From Cocos nucifera (taxonomy: Eukaryota; Streptophyta; Magnoliopsida; Arecales; Arecaceae), in NCBI GenBank assembly GCA_006176705.1, contig QRFJ01000381.1:985923-1049922 (forward strand): a DNA stretch of 64,000 bases. Direction: 5' to 3'. Made by a program: the position numbers and the translations under genes. This document shows, one piece after another, positions 51,432 to 64,000 of this stretch; the stretch's first letter is position 1, and the number at the start of each line of letters is the position of its first letter. The notes beneath the pieces were generated by a model, which saw nothing but the letters and a program-made list of their open reading frames with translations, did not search any database and was not told the origin of the DNA.

Positions 51432-53870
51432 TTGGCTCGGGTGAGGTTAGGGTTTTGGGCATGAATGGCTTGCTGCTGTTTGCTTTTGATGGCCATCATC
51501 TACGATGATCTTATATGAGTCTATATAAATTGGGATGATAAAAATATTTATTAATTTTACCCATGATCCCGTTGCATACAAAATCATCAGCAATTTACAC
51601 GACGAATTGTGAGATATGTTCTTAAGGCAATACATGAAAAATATTATTCAAAAAAAAACTTTATATTTAATATTCAACTATATTAATATGCTATATATAT
51701 ATATATATAGGATAGGAGAGGAGTATGCTATATATATATATATAAGCAAAACATAGGATAGGAGAGGAGACTAGGGAGATTAGTGGTCAAGATTGGTAAA
51801 TCCTGACAAGCTCATTGCAAACTATTAACCCATATATTTAAAATCTGAGCTACTAGCTGTAAAAGATGTCTTATCATTGTGATATCTAGGAATTGTTTTA
51901 TGTACACAATATTATCCATATATAGTGAGATTGTTTTCTATTTTTTAATTTCAAACCTATAGTCAAGAGTTATAATGGGACATCTTATAAAATTATAATT
52001 TAAAATGCTTTGATAACTTAAAAAGTCATTCTTGTAATTCTTGATATACCATAGTTTAACTCATTAAAATATAAATAATAGATGAGAGAAGATTAAAAAT
52101 CGTACGGCAAATCGAAGAGAACCACTCTATTACTTTTTATCATGTTGTATATAATAGTTCAATAATACAATAATGTATCATATATAATATATATAGATAT
52201 ATATAAAAGGATAGATAAAATAATTATAAAAAAAAATCTTGATTTTGACTTGATTTTAAGATGATAACCACACTATATAGGATGGACGATTGGTCAGGTA
52301 GGTTAGGCTTATGAAACTATCCAACCAAATAAAAGCATATAATAAATTTAGGTGATTTTGATAATATCATGATGTCAATTGAAGCTAACCATTATATAAT
52401 TATATATCTATACCATATATAGATATGTTTAGATAAACTAGTCTCAACTCAAAGAGAAGTGGCAGATTATGGTGGATTGCAAGATAAAGAAGAGTGAGTT
52501 GCATATGGTGATAAAAAGAGGATAAAGGAAGAATACAATATTCTTCAAGATGTAACGTTCTATATTCAACAAGAACTTAGAAGTTGTATAAATATTCAAC
52601 CATTAGCATGATCATATGATGATGCTCATAATGTACATCATTCCCGATGAAAAGGGATTCCATAACTTTAATCCAAATAGTTGTTTAAACTCCAAATAAC
52701 TTATTACTCAAAACCAATCATAGTCAATCTATATAGTAATACAATTGAGAATCCTAATACAAATTAGGCGACTCAATACTCTTTCCTCTCCAATTCGCTT
52801 AAAAAAAAAAAAAAAGAAACTCAACACGATTTACTTAGTTCAAGCTTGGTTATTGGGTTATGTCAAAATTGCAAACTTCGACGTCTTATACTTTATGCCT
52901 TATTCATCCCATCGCATGGTGCACCCTATTTATCCTGTCACATAACATGAACGTCCAGGAGGAGGTTGAATTTGTAAAAATACTTTGAAGAATTGAAAGA
53001 AATTATATTTCCGTTTCAATGCATGCACCATGATCAAAAAAGATTGGAGAGAAAATACTTTGATTGTTATTTTGGGAAATTCATGCACCACATTTATTTT
53101 TTGAGTTAAAAAATAGTCCAATTGATATCAAAGTTAAGAAGTATCTTTGAATTTTTGCCTATTTATATACTTATCCATCTAACAATCCAATTCATCAATG
53201 ATGCTACATCGACTCCATACACTTACTTCCAAATTTTAGAAGGCTCTACTTACTTTCTGAATCACAAAATACTTGGTTTCATATTTCTTTTAGGCAACAC
53301 TTATGGAAATTGTACTTGAATATCTTCATCTCATGTAACTAGCGAGATTGCTGCATATCCGATCCTTTCTAAACCATATAATAGCAGGAACCTTACTTAT
53401 TGCCACCTTTTTGAACATATCCGTCATTTTTACTAAATCAGGTGGTTTCTCATTTTAGAGTTAGAACTACCATGACGTCATACATTTTGAAGGTCTTCGT
53501 CCAAGTTATTACCTTCTAAGAAATCAGCATGTTCACCAGCAGCAATTGGGGTTAGGAAAACACAAAAAACATCACGTGCAATGCACGCGGGGGGCACACT
53601 AGCATGCATACGTACGGAAATCATCAACGCTGGGGCGCTGCATCATGAATCGTGATCAGGAGGTCGTACCTCCAGAACAATCCCGCCCGCTAATGATCCA
53701 TCATCATCATGGAGCGTATGGATGGGTTCGTCCGACGAACGGACGGATGGACGCCCACCAGCTATACATGTGACGCCAACTCGACTCCATGTCCCCATTC
53801 CATCAGCATCAGGCTAAATCCCAACGAGCCCTTTCCTGACCACCCTTTCCTGACCACCCCTTGTCGGAAG
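50791..53870. other. Intergenic, no gene recognised
   Basis: AT-rich sequence with an (AT) run at about 51391-51428 and a duplicated 'aggataggagaggag' motif around 51709-51768. The short frames lack family signatures. The last few hundred bases lead into the EBS-like promoter and contain a CACGTG-like core (tcacgtgc near 53573). Confidence 0.5.
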
Positions 53871-53873
53871 CCA

Positions 53874-53938
53874 CCCTCTCTCTCTCTCTCTCTACCCTCG
53901 AGCCTCAGCCTAGGGTTTCCGTTTTCCCCACCATCGCC

Positions 53939-53965
<27 letters not shown>
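53874..53965 (+). promoter_or_regulatory. CT-rich promoter/5'UTR region of the EBS-like gene
   Basis: Two CT runs (about 53877-53891 and 53938-53964) precede an AT-rich 'catatatttaacc' (54021-54033) and the start codon at 54144. CT-rich tracts are common near plant transcription starts. The exact start site is not determined. Confidence 0.5.
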
Positions 53966-53969
<4 letters not shown>

Positions 53970-54143
53970 ATCCCTCCTCCCCAAACTCATTCCAGAGATC
54001 GAAGAGAAAACGGAATGCAGCCATATATTTAACCACTAATATTACCCACATCTCTTTTTCCCATTCGTCTCTTTTTCTTTCTTTCCAGAAACATCACTCA
54101 CCAGCACTTCATAGAGATAGAGATACAAACAGCAAGGTGGGTG

Positions 54144-54846
54144 ATGGCCAAGACCAAGCCCGGCAAGAAGGACCTCGATTCCTACACCATCAAAGGCACC
54201 AACAAGGTCGTCAAAGGTATCTCATCATCATCGCTCCATCCCATCCCATCCATCCATCTGAGCCCCCTATTTTTTCTCTTCGTTTTATGGGACTAAAAAC
54301 TTTTTGTGGGTAAAAACGCAGTGGGGGACTGCGTGCTGATGAGGCCGTCGGACTCGGAGAAGCCACCGTACGTGGCGCGGGTGGAGAAGATCGAGGCGGA
54401 CCACCGGAACAACGTGAGGGTGCGGGTGAGGTGGTACTACCGGCCGGAGGAGTCGATCGGGGGGAGGCGCCAGTTCCACGGGGCCAAGGAGCTCTTCCTC
54501 TCCGACCATTACGACGTCCAGAGCGCCCACACCATCGAGGGAAAGTGCACCGTCCACTCCTTCAAGAACTACACCAAGCTCGAGAACGTCGGCGCCGAGG
54601 ACTACTTCTGCCGCTTCGAGTACAAGGCCGCCACGGGAGGCTTCACCCCCGACCGCGTCGCAGTGTATATTTTTACTCCCAACTCTCTTTTGCTTCTTGA
54701 CGATGATGATCGTAACAATGGTTCTTCGGATTAGATTAATCTCGGCAAATTGTTTCTCTTAAAATTCTGAAGGTACTGCAAGTGCGAGATGCCTTACAAC
54801 CCGGACGATCTCATGGTCCAATGCGAGGGATGCAAAGACTGGTAAA

Positions 54847-54894
<48 letters not shown>

Positions 54895-57800
54895 CTTGAA
54901 ATTTTGATCTCTGCTTTTATTTACAATTGATTCTATCCATTTATTAGTGAGCCAAGGGTTGATGAACTGGTAGAGTTTGATGAGAGGCATTAGCTTGTGC
55001 ATTCTGTTCCTTTCTCCTTAAAAGGGGAGGGAAGTGCATGCTGCCGAGCATTTTCATCTATTCACTTGTTTCCTGTTCACCATTCTTACGGCGGTGGAAC
55101 TAATATGCTGTGGGGCTGGCTCTGTCTTCTTCGTGCTTCCCTTTTGATTGCTGCAAGAAATAAACATCTGTTTCAGAATCTTTTTATTTGTTCTCTTTCC
55201 TTTGTGCCTTGGTATCTTTTGAATGCGTTGGAAATCAGAGTTTTCTTGGTGGGACGCTAGCTTTGAGGCATGCTTTTTGGTGTCGAGAATGACCTTAGGG
55301 CATCACTTTTCTATGATGTCAGCATGTTGTTTTATAGATTTGGAGTTTGAGCAGGCACTTGTATTAATTTTGAAGTGGACTCACGATTTCTTTTTTCTAA
55401 CTAGTTGTAAATTTTATTTTTTTCATACAATTTAGTGCTGGAAGAAAGACATTAGAATGGTAGCTTTATAGCACCAGAAAGATTGCCAACCTGTTCTATA
55501 CTGTTCGATGTAATGCAGAGAGGTCAGATAGAGATAAGAGAACAGTAAAAGTCTATCCTGTTTATCTTTTGTTTTTTTGGCGCTCTGTGTTTTGTGGATT
55601 CCTTGTCAAATATGCATCTTTTTTACCTTTACTGTCTACCGATTAAAACAGACCATTATTTCATGGACTACATTATAGTCAATACCTTAAGTCTGTTTGT
55701 TCTCAGGTTTTGTAGTGGTAAAATGTACATGGACCACTGGTTTGGTTGCAACATAAGATTTTAGTCACACTGCTATATTGGCTTGATATTGCATTTCTAA
55801 AAACTGATCATGGTGCCTGGCTCCTACTAGTAATTTTTCCCCTTGTTGCCCATAATTTTTTTTCGTAATATTGCATATAATTTATAGGCAGTATTAAAGA
55901 GAGAAATTTCCACTATACCATGGTGGCCATAATTTTCTCATCTACTGGTTCAGTCCTACCAGTTATTTCATGCCGTTTTTTCTTATGCTGGTATTTCTCA
56001 AGGTTGTGATTATAGCACACTGCAACCTTTAGAAGAGGCTGTTTTAGTCTAACCATTTATCTTCCAATTAACCAATTAAAGCCCTGCTTATTAGTAAGAG
56101 AATCATATTATCACTCTTGCTTGAATGAAGGTGCATATCTAAAGATCACAGAAAACCAAATATCGAGGGTGTTGTGCTTACCAAAGTTTTCGCTTTGCAT
56201 GGTAAGATCCAATTCAGAATGCTTACATAATGAAGAATCGAGGAATTTTGCTTATCAGCATGTGCCTCAGAATGGCATTTCTCATATTTTTCACATTGCA
56301 AGCATATTGTGTTTATTCTAGGTTATATTGAGGTTGACATGTAGGTTTTTGGTCTACATGAGTTTATATATCTAGAATTTAGCATGCCAAATAATTAGAT
56401 AGATTTCTTAAATATTTATACTAACTATAGTTTAAGCTTCTTTTTTGTACCATCATGTTGTTCAACTAAGTTTGTAATCTGACGATTGAAATTAGTGCCT
56501 GTTTTAATAGCATCATCAAGAATGTCAGCTTTCTGCCTACATATCTCACTAACCTCCACGCCCCACCCCCCTTCCTCTCTCTCAATGTTGTTTCTTGTCT
56601 TCAGTAGTTTACTGAAGCTACGAAGGTTAAAAAAATTGTACTATTCTGTCCCATGTATAAACAATGTTTATAACCTGCTTGGCAGTAGACTAGAAGCGTA
56701 AGATATTTCCTTCATCTTTGAGAAACTGCATGAATTTCAGCGGTATCTGGTTTAGTATCATGGGGTCTTCTGATTTTGATTTCTTGGTAAATGTTCATGG
56801 TCAAGAAATATCAGCAGTGGTCTACTTTAATGAGATCTAGTTTGTCTTATCTGTCTTAAGCCTGATGCCATGAATTTCTTGACACCCGAAACCAGTTTTA
56901 CTGCTTATTACTTGCATTTTACTAATTTAATATCATCTGATATCTATGTACCATATATTGTTATTTTTTTTATCCAAGAAACTATTTATGTTTGAATGGA
57001 TTTGCAAAAGTTGCTGGAATTATTTAGCAGTCTTGCAATTGGTTATTGGTATGAAGCTGGGAAGAGTAATATTAAACCTATGTAAATCGAACTGCTACAA
57101 TGAGGTGGTTAATAAAATTGAATTACTCAAGCAATTATGATAATGCCTTGGAATTTATCCTATTATGCCAACAACACCAGATATCTCTATAGAAGAAATC
57201 ATGAATTTCTAATATAAGGATAATAACGAATGAAATCAGTAGCCAATATTTAAAATTTGGACGTCGTCAAATGCAATTTCTGAAAGAACCATTCACAGCC
57301 TGGAAGCATGACGTTAGACATCTAATGCCCTAAACTAGAGGCAACGGGCATGTGCCATCCTATTAGCAATTTGTCGACTTAGTAAAATCAAGCCAAATAG
57401 AAATTTAATCATTCATGACTGTAAGTCTTTAATTCTTTAACTATAACCATAACTACCATATAGAAAGTGAAACTTCCGGCCATTGAGAAGTAACAAACTG
57501 TATGGTTATAGTCTTTTAACAGCTACATGAAAAGGTAAAAAAGAAACAAAAATAGTTGATTAAATGCTAGACCAATACTAAGGTGCTAAAGACCCAAAAT
57601 TTTGCTCATAAAATCTTCCCAATAGAGTGAGTGAGTGAGTACATACGTATGTACGTGTCTATCTATCTATCTCTCTATCTATCTACCTATCTACCCATAT
57701 ATATATAAAATCTCTTGGCGTGCTGACAACAACTTTCAGTAAAGGCAATAAAAATGTCTGATCATTCTAATAATCAAACCAGTTAAGTCTTTTTACCAGG

Positions 57801-60800
57801 TGCCGATTGTATCGTATCATACCAGTATTGAATCGGTATGCGGTATGGGGGGTGTATGGAGTGTTGGTATGCCGAACTGCCCCCTATACCAGGCATCCCA
57901 ATGCAGTAACAGAATGGTATGGTACAGGGTCCAGTACTGAGGTAGTGAAACTCGTTTTAAATCTTAGTATTCTAGAATGATAGAGACTGAGAGAGAGCCT
58001 GCAAGATAGGATAAGAAGCCACTAAGGTTTTGTGTATGGAGCCAAGAACTTAAAGATGTTTATGGTGCTACACTACCTACATGGCTTGTGTTGATCGTGA
58101 TGACAGATGTCACTTTAAACAACAATCATCTCATTGACTCAGCTGTTTCTAGTGGAATTGGTATGCACAACTCCAATCCTTGATTTTTACCTTTTAAGTC
58201 GGTCTCTGTGGCCAAGACATTTATCATAATTGCTCAATGCCAATGTCTTTTAGACTCTGGTCCTAGAACTGTATTTCAGGAACATAATTGTGTATATTTA
58301 GTTCTGCATTAAAATGTATACAAGAAAATACTGTTATATTTTCAAAAACGAGATGGGATCAATAAAAACACACACTACTCTACCAGTTATCCAAGTAGAA
58401 ACAGACATGGTCTACTTACAAAAGAACATGTTTTACAAACAAAATTATTAGATCATATTGGAAAACCATGGATCTCTTCTTGTGTACATATGGTAGCTAT
58501 TCTTGTTTTATTTTTCCATATTCTATTTCTCTGACATGTCTTAGTAGCAATGTTTTAAATCTCGTGAGACGGAGGTGTTCCGGTTTCTTCATGGAATGGG
58601 ACACCTCGCTTTCCATTTGGTCCTAGCAATAGTCCCAGTTATGCATCTTGATAGATATTTGCCATCTCTCTCCTCTTCTTCTTTCCTTTCTTTCTTTTTT
58701 TTCTTTTTTATCCATTCTTTCCTTTTTTTTCTTTCCCAGTAGTAATACATGGAATGGGATGTAAAACCTTGCTTAGTAGTAATACAGGAGTTGCAGGAAA
58801 ATGAAACAAGGTATTGGATTTTGTTTTGATGTATAATTTATAGGCTTTTGTAATTCTTTCCTATACAACTATATTTGTTATTTAAAGATTAATGGATAAT
58901 CCAATGATGCTGGCTTCAACATGCTTTTGATGTAGGTAGCACACTAGAGTAAACATTATATGTATTGCTCCTAAATGGAAACTAGATATATATAGTTACC
59001 TATATTCTAAAACTTCACCCTTAATAAATTGTTTGATGAATAAGGAAATCTGAAGTCAGTCCCACATGGCTGGATCAGCATTTTCCAGTATTGTTATTCT
59101 TTGTGGCTTTCTAGATGCTTCTAGCTGGTCTGCCGTGTATTTGTTGCTGGTGCTGCATCCATAGACATCTCTACCTGATGTGTATTCTACATTTGTTTGA
59201 GCTATCATATCCAAACAAATTCAAGTATCAGACATATGGGCAGACCTGCATATGCCATTGTCCAAATCTTAAAATTGTTCACTCAGCAACTATATTGCCT
59301 TGCTTTTATCATGCATTTAGGGTGCAGCAGTAAGTGCCATACACCAGTGGGCAGTGATTGATTTGGGAAAAGAGCGTGTGGCATATTGTCTTTAAGCATT
59401 TCTACGAGGTCTGTTCAGAAATAATGACTACATTTGTTTTCTGCAATTCTACGTGCTTGGAGAATAGTTAGTTATTTTACTTTGCCATTTAAAAGGAAAA
59501 TTGTTTAATTGATATACGTAGCATTTGCTTGAATATATTTTCATAAACTGCAAGATGGTCTGATTGAGAACTTGAAAATGATGCTTATTTTGTTTGTAAT
59601 ATTAGCCTTATTTTATGCTTTGATATTGTTTTAGTTTATTTCTTTGATGTATAATGTTCTTTACATGCATCATTGCCCAAGCAGGTTTCATCCATCTTGT
59701 ATGGGCATGAGTATTGAACAGGCAAAAAAATTAGATCACTTTCTCTGTTCAGATTGTAACTCTGAAGATGATGCAAAGAGATCTCTGAATGGCTATCCTG
59801 CCTCACCAATCTCGGAGCCTAAGGTGAGTTTGATTCTAGTTATTCCTTATACCTATTTAATTGATTATTTGTATCATCTCTTGTCTGTAGGGTCATTATC
59901 TGCAATTTTCATGTCATGATATATGAACTTGATTGTTATGGCATCCTCTTCAGTCCCTTCCAAGCTAGTCCTTAAAGCTTAACATCTATCTATCACTAAG
60001 TTTGAAGGAAAAAAAGAGCCCTATCACCTACTTTTCATGCCTTTCATGTGACATCTTGGTTATGCTGTTTGCATTGGCCTTATGATTTGTAAAATTATTA
60101 TCTCATAAAAGTATTGAATCAATTACATCTATATCAGGCTAACGAGACCTTGAAAGATTGTTCGGAAATACTATTTGATGTTTATTCCTTGAGACATGTA
60201 GATTCACACGAGCTATATGATAGAACATCAATAAGACCTGCAAAGGAACTTATGATGAGTATTTGTGTGTTTTTCTGGTATGTATGCACCGTTACACTTG
60301 TTATGTATCTTATATAGAACCACATTTTGTAGTGTGATAAAGTGAATGTGCTTTCTCAGTAGAGCATATAGGAATATAAGAAAGATAATGCAGTAAAATG
60401 TTGCATTAATGGAGCCTATATATGAAGCTGATGGGGGATGTGCCATGCATAGGGAGAAAGATAACCAGGTCTTATGGCATAGTTTTTGGCGGTGATAGAT
60501 CAAGGTTAGAGAAGGTTAAGGCATTAAAAAATTTAAGCAAATGGTCTTGAAGTTGTGATTATATTGGAAATTGATGCATAGCTTTTATGTTGGTTGTGGC
60601 TAATTACATGCTTTTCATTAGAGGTAAATATTGCAGTCATAATAAAGAGCTCAGTGGACTGGGATATCAAATCAGAGAAGAATACTTTAGTCTTGAAGTT
60701 GAACCAAAATACTCACTTAGGAAAGAATCTCTAGAGGACCCACAATCATGTTGTATGAACCTTGGATCCTAAGCAAGGAAGTCATGGAAAGCCAAATGTG

Positions 60801-61002
60801 TAATTTAGATATCAAAATTGAACAAGATAACAGAAGATGGCTACCTACAGGATGATGTGACTAAAGGCAGAAAAGCAAGGCTTGAAAACCATAGATGATT
60901 TCTTATGAAACTAGAAAACGGTAAGAAAAAACAGACAAATACTTAATGTTGAAGATTATTTAAGAATTTATGTATAATTTGAATGAAGAGGCTTCACTCA
61001 CT

Positions 61003-61074
<72 letters not shown>

Positions 61075-63788
61075 AATCCAAGGTGTTTAATGAAGCAATA
61101 GGAAGGACATACAAATCCGGAAATAATAGTTGAAAAGTCCAAATCTAAGAGAATGTTTGGATGACAAAGTGACAAGAGTCTAGCATAAAGATGTGGATCT
61201 TAGGATTTCAGTTCAGTGAAAATCTTACTCCTGAAAGTAGATGTGTATTGGCCATGTAAGGAAACTGCTACGAAAAGGTCATAAATAGTAAATACAAGAG
61301 GATTCTAAAGCGATCTATTTGTGTGAGTTGTTAAATAACATGTGGTATCTAAGGCATTTTTAAAGGAAGAGAAAAGAAAAGCCCCAGACCAGCCAACTAT
61401 CAAACAATTGAATGGCCTAGACTGAAGAGTGAATTGTGTTCTCTAAAAAGATGAAAATGAGAGCGATTAAGGTTATATATGGATCATTTTGAGTCTTAAA
61501 GAAATTTTTATTCTAGAAGGATCTAGTAGATGAATGGGAGATTGGAGAAAGAACTACAATTTAATAATCAAGTTAAATTGGTGACCATGATCAGGACCTA
61601 TAGGAGCTGGAATCTTATGCAAGAAAGTGAACTATTGTATGGGTTTGCAGGTCGCCAAGAAACAAGAGTGTTATTTCAGCTTGAGCCAAATCAGGGGAAA
61701 TTGAAAGAGGCCAACTAGCAGATGCAATAATGTGATCTCCCAAATTGGAAATAACTATGGGTTAAGTATCTCTGGCTGCAACTAAATGTTTTCACCGCGG
61801 AGCATATAATTTTGACAAATAGGAGAATGTGTTTACGCCAGATAAATTAGAAATTCAGGGTTTCTTAGAGGCCTGTGCGAAGCTTAGCTATTATATTCTT
61901 TCATGAATCCTATGGAGGTTTTTTTTTTTTTTGCATTTCAATGATAGATTCATCTTGATTAATGTTAATTGAAAGTTTTATCATGAACGGTGAGGGTTCC
62001 AGTTATGGAGATTCCCCTTTTCTTAAACATCATCATGGGAGTCTCCATCTGGTCTGTGGAATGGTAGTGAAAACATGTTGTGAACACTTCATAGGTACTA
62101 TTCATTTCCTGATTTTAGAAAACTCCAGCTATCGTGCTGGTTGGTTCACCTATTGAGGCTATAGGTGAAAATAGATTGGAGACATTGCAAAAAAGAATTC
62201 TTGGTTGGCTAACTTTTTTCAACTGGCATGTGAAGAGTCATCAATTCTGTTTCATGTAACTGTTACTGGAGTTCCATTGATGCAATGATTTTATCTAATT
62301 GCATAGATGTTCGCAAGAATTGCCAATATCACATGGTAACTTTTGGCATTTTTTGTGAAATACATGTTTAGGATAATATGTGGCTGATGATGTTGTGAAA
62401 CTGGAGACCAAGTGGAGCCAGTGCACGCTCATTAGGGAAAAAGTTGCATGTTTGCAATTGCAAAGTTTTAACACATAAGCATGACACACACAAAGGGGTG
62501 CTTGTTTATAAACAATGCAGAAACTGCATGATGAACCGTATAAACAAACATACTGTTCTACTTTTGTGAGAGTCTTAATTTTAAGATTGAATCGTATCTG
62601 TACAAAATCAAAGATAGGGAATCTGGGTTCTGCATCGAGGAGACACAATACACACTTTTGATATTACAATATATACTTTAATTTGATTTCCTATTGCTAA
62701 AAAATGCTACAACCAATGATTGTTCTTGGCAAAGAAAGCAGTCTGCATGCTCCTCCCGAATTATCAACTCAACCCTGATCAGTCCAGAAGCATACATACC
62801 TGCTGGACTCTAATTTCACATCATGATCTATATTTTGGATCCTCAATTTAAATGGCTTATCGGAGATATTGTTCATTTTGTTTTCACACTTAAATTTTTA
62901 AGTTAATAAAATGTTATTTTGTGTCGAGGCTAATGATTTTTGTTTGTTTGTTTGTTGTTGTTGTTGGAATGAACTGAAGAAGACGACATGCATGGTAATA
63001 AGAGCCGTTGGATGCTGTTTTTGATTGCTTGTCATCATCATGGCTGATCGTTGGATGTTTGGTTGGATTGGGATTGTATCTTTCATGCGAAAGAAGGATT
63101 CATCATCCTTAAAGCGAATCCACCATTGGATCCTTCTTTCGTAGATCAGAAAGTGCTCTGAGCTCCGTCATTTATCCACCTGCACAGCTCTCAAAGCAAC
63201 CAGTGGATGATCCAATGGTGGATTTGTGTAAGGAAGGTGAATCTTTTTTTTGTGTGAAAGATACAACCCTCTCTCTGTTGTAAATTTATTAAGGATCAGG
63301 CACTCTTTGACTGGAAAAGGGGCCACTGTTATAGATCTAGTTTATATGATTGTAAGTTTGTAACCTTACTACATTCTCCCACAAGATAGAAAAGCGTATT
63401 TAAATTCGTAGATCCTATGACACATTATACAAGATTTTAATTCCAAAATCTCTGGCTGTTTTTACCCCAAATGGGGAAGGTAGACATCAGGAAAGAGATG
63501 ATATGGTGGCAAATATTTTAACCCATGATAATATTTTTCTTAGGTGGAAAAGAAACACCATTGCCTGGTGGATGCACCTGCGAGGTTTCTTTAAAACGAG
63601 GAACCGGGATGATTAAACATTTGTCATTCTCATAGCATCTCTTTGAGAAATACTATGTGATGTCTTGAGGAACCCTGTTGCTGAGATTGCTTACTGTTAG
63701 TTACTCTCATGCATTTTGGTTTAATGGTTTGTTGGTGTATTTTTCTTGTTTGTGTTTCCAGGTTGAACCAAAAAGGCGGAAGAGGTGA
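54144..63788 (+). CDS. EBS-like: EBS/SHL-like BAH-PHD chromatin reader (complete)
   Basis: Five exons, 54144-54216, 54322-54664, 54773-54841, 59685-59823 and 63762-63788, give 216 codons plus TGA with all-canonical GT-AG introns. In the Arabidopsis EBS/SHL family the BAH domain reads H3K27me3 and the PHD finger reads H3K4me3, mostly repressing flowering genes in the nucleus. Residues 1-24 are a basic N-terminus (MAKTKPGKKDLDSYTIKG). The BAH domain runs from VGDCVLMRPSD (25) to about 139, including WYYRPEESIGGRRQFHGAKE. The PHD finger has the full C4HC3 set: C141, C143, C156, C159, H164, C167, C183 and C186, with W162 before FHPSC. The C-terminus VEPKRRKR is a likely nuclear-localisation signal. 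It is slightly shorter than Arabidopsis EBS, mainly at the N-terminus. Introns 3 and 4 are 4.8 and 3.9 kb. EBS is favoured over SHL by the tail, not proven. Confidence 0.93.
54850..54891. repeat. (CT)n microsatellite at the start of EBS-like intron 3
   Basis: A pure CT run begins only eight bases after the exon 3 donor (GTAAAC). It is a likely polymorphic marker within the gene. Confidence 0.95.
57793..57960. repeat. Short dispersed 'ggtatcggtatg' repeat in intron 3
   Basis: Rich in 'cggtatg', 'ggtatgg' and 'accagt' words, ending 'gaaactcgttttaaatctta'. Related words appear at about 45360-45480 and 34690-34860. Possibly a SINE-like or otherwise short interspersed family; not classified. Confidence 0.45.
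61002..61070. repeat. (CA)n-(GA)n microsatellite in intron 4
   Basis: A short CA run (61002-61015) passes into a long GA run (61016-61070) inside the last intron of the EBS-like gene. Confidence 0.96.
63069..63270. mobile_element. MITE-like 200-bp foldback in the last EBS-like intron
   Basis: The left end reads GGGATTGTATCTTTCATGCG and the reverse complement of the right end reads GGGTTGTATCTTTCACAC. Pairing continues through 'aatccaccattggatc', giving an imperfect inverted repeat of about 60-70 bp per arm. It lies about 500 bases upstream of the final exon. No target duplication was fixed. Confidence 0.7.
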
Positions 63789-64000
63789 GTTGATGCTGTA
63801 GAGTCTCTCATGAGGTATGCATTTAATGGCACGGTAGTCCTTTTCTTCATTGTTGGTGACATGAAAATGTACAGTGCAGGGAACAGACTGCTTGCAGAGT
63901 CTTGAGTCAGTTATTTTATGTTAAAACTGTTATGAATGTAAATTTGATACATTCCAAGTCTTGATGTGGCGTGCAAGATCTTGTTCGCTTTTGCGTATGA
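63789..64000 (+). other. 3'UTR-side sequence of the EBS-like gene
   Basis: Follows the TGA at 63786-63788. Contains 'tgaatgtaaatttg' (63933-63946), a plausible plant polyadenylation region of the TGTAA type. The window ends before a transcript end can be placed. Confidence 0.5.

Noticed and set aside
54285..54700. Minus-strand and second plus-strand frames over EBS-like exon 2
   Set aside because: GC-rich shadow frames of the BAH exon.

Overview
This window is nuclear DNA of a flowering plant. It has GT-AG introns, long AT-rich intergenic stretches, plant-specific gene families, CACTA, LINE and LTR elements, and many AT/GA microsatellites. Gene structure, introns of 4 to 5 kb and repeat character suggest a monocot, most likely a palm (oil-palm or date-palm type). 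The lineage is inferred, not proven.

Layout: (1) 1-5317, minus strand: 5' two thirds of a TORTIFOLIA1/SPIRAL2-like microtubule-associated protein gene (four exons; the 3' end lies beyond base 1). (2) About 5.3-39.3 kb: gene-poor, repeat-rich DNA. It holds two related non-autonomous CACTA (En/Spm) elements with perfect 3-bp target duplications (13948-19050, TSD TAT; 20676-25067, TSD AAG). The first interrupts a dispersed repeat that has a second, uninterrupted copy at about 27.7-28.7 kb. The second splits the reading frame of a LINE. A Copia (SIRE-like) LTR carrying its own insertion, a Gypsy-like LTR, tandem repeats and large microsatellites follow. (3) 39414-41316, plus: a four-exon B3 (REM-type) transcription-factor gene. 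(4) 46032-48916, minus: a decayed intron-containing copy of an EER5/Thp1/PCID2-like gene (TREX-2 mRNA export) with several frame changes and an in-frame stop. (5) 54144-63788, plus: a complete five-exon EBS/SHL-like BAH-PHD chromatin-reader gene of 216 codons.

The intact genes have no evident shared pathway; this is ordinary plant gene scattering. The least ordinary part is the CACTA pair. Both carry dense subterminal repeats, an internal inverted repeat of about 1 kb able to form a long hairpin, C-rich and G-rich minisatellites, and a degenerate TNPA-like (Ptta/En/Spm) gene. One copy is a recognisable internal-deletion derivative with 3-bp microhomology at the breakpoint. A small retroposed fragment with AATAAA, a poly(A) tail and a 14-bp target duplication lies at 43.7-43.9 kb. 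No tRNA, rRNA or CRISPR was recognised.
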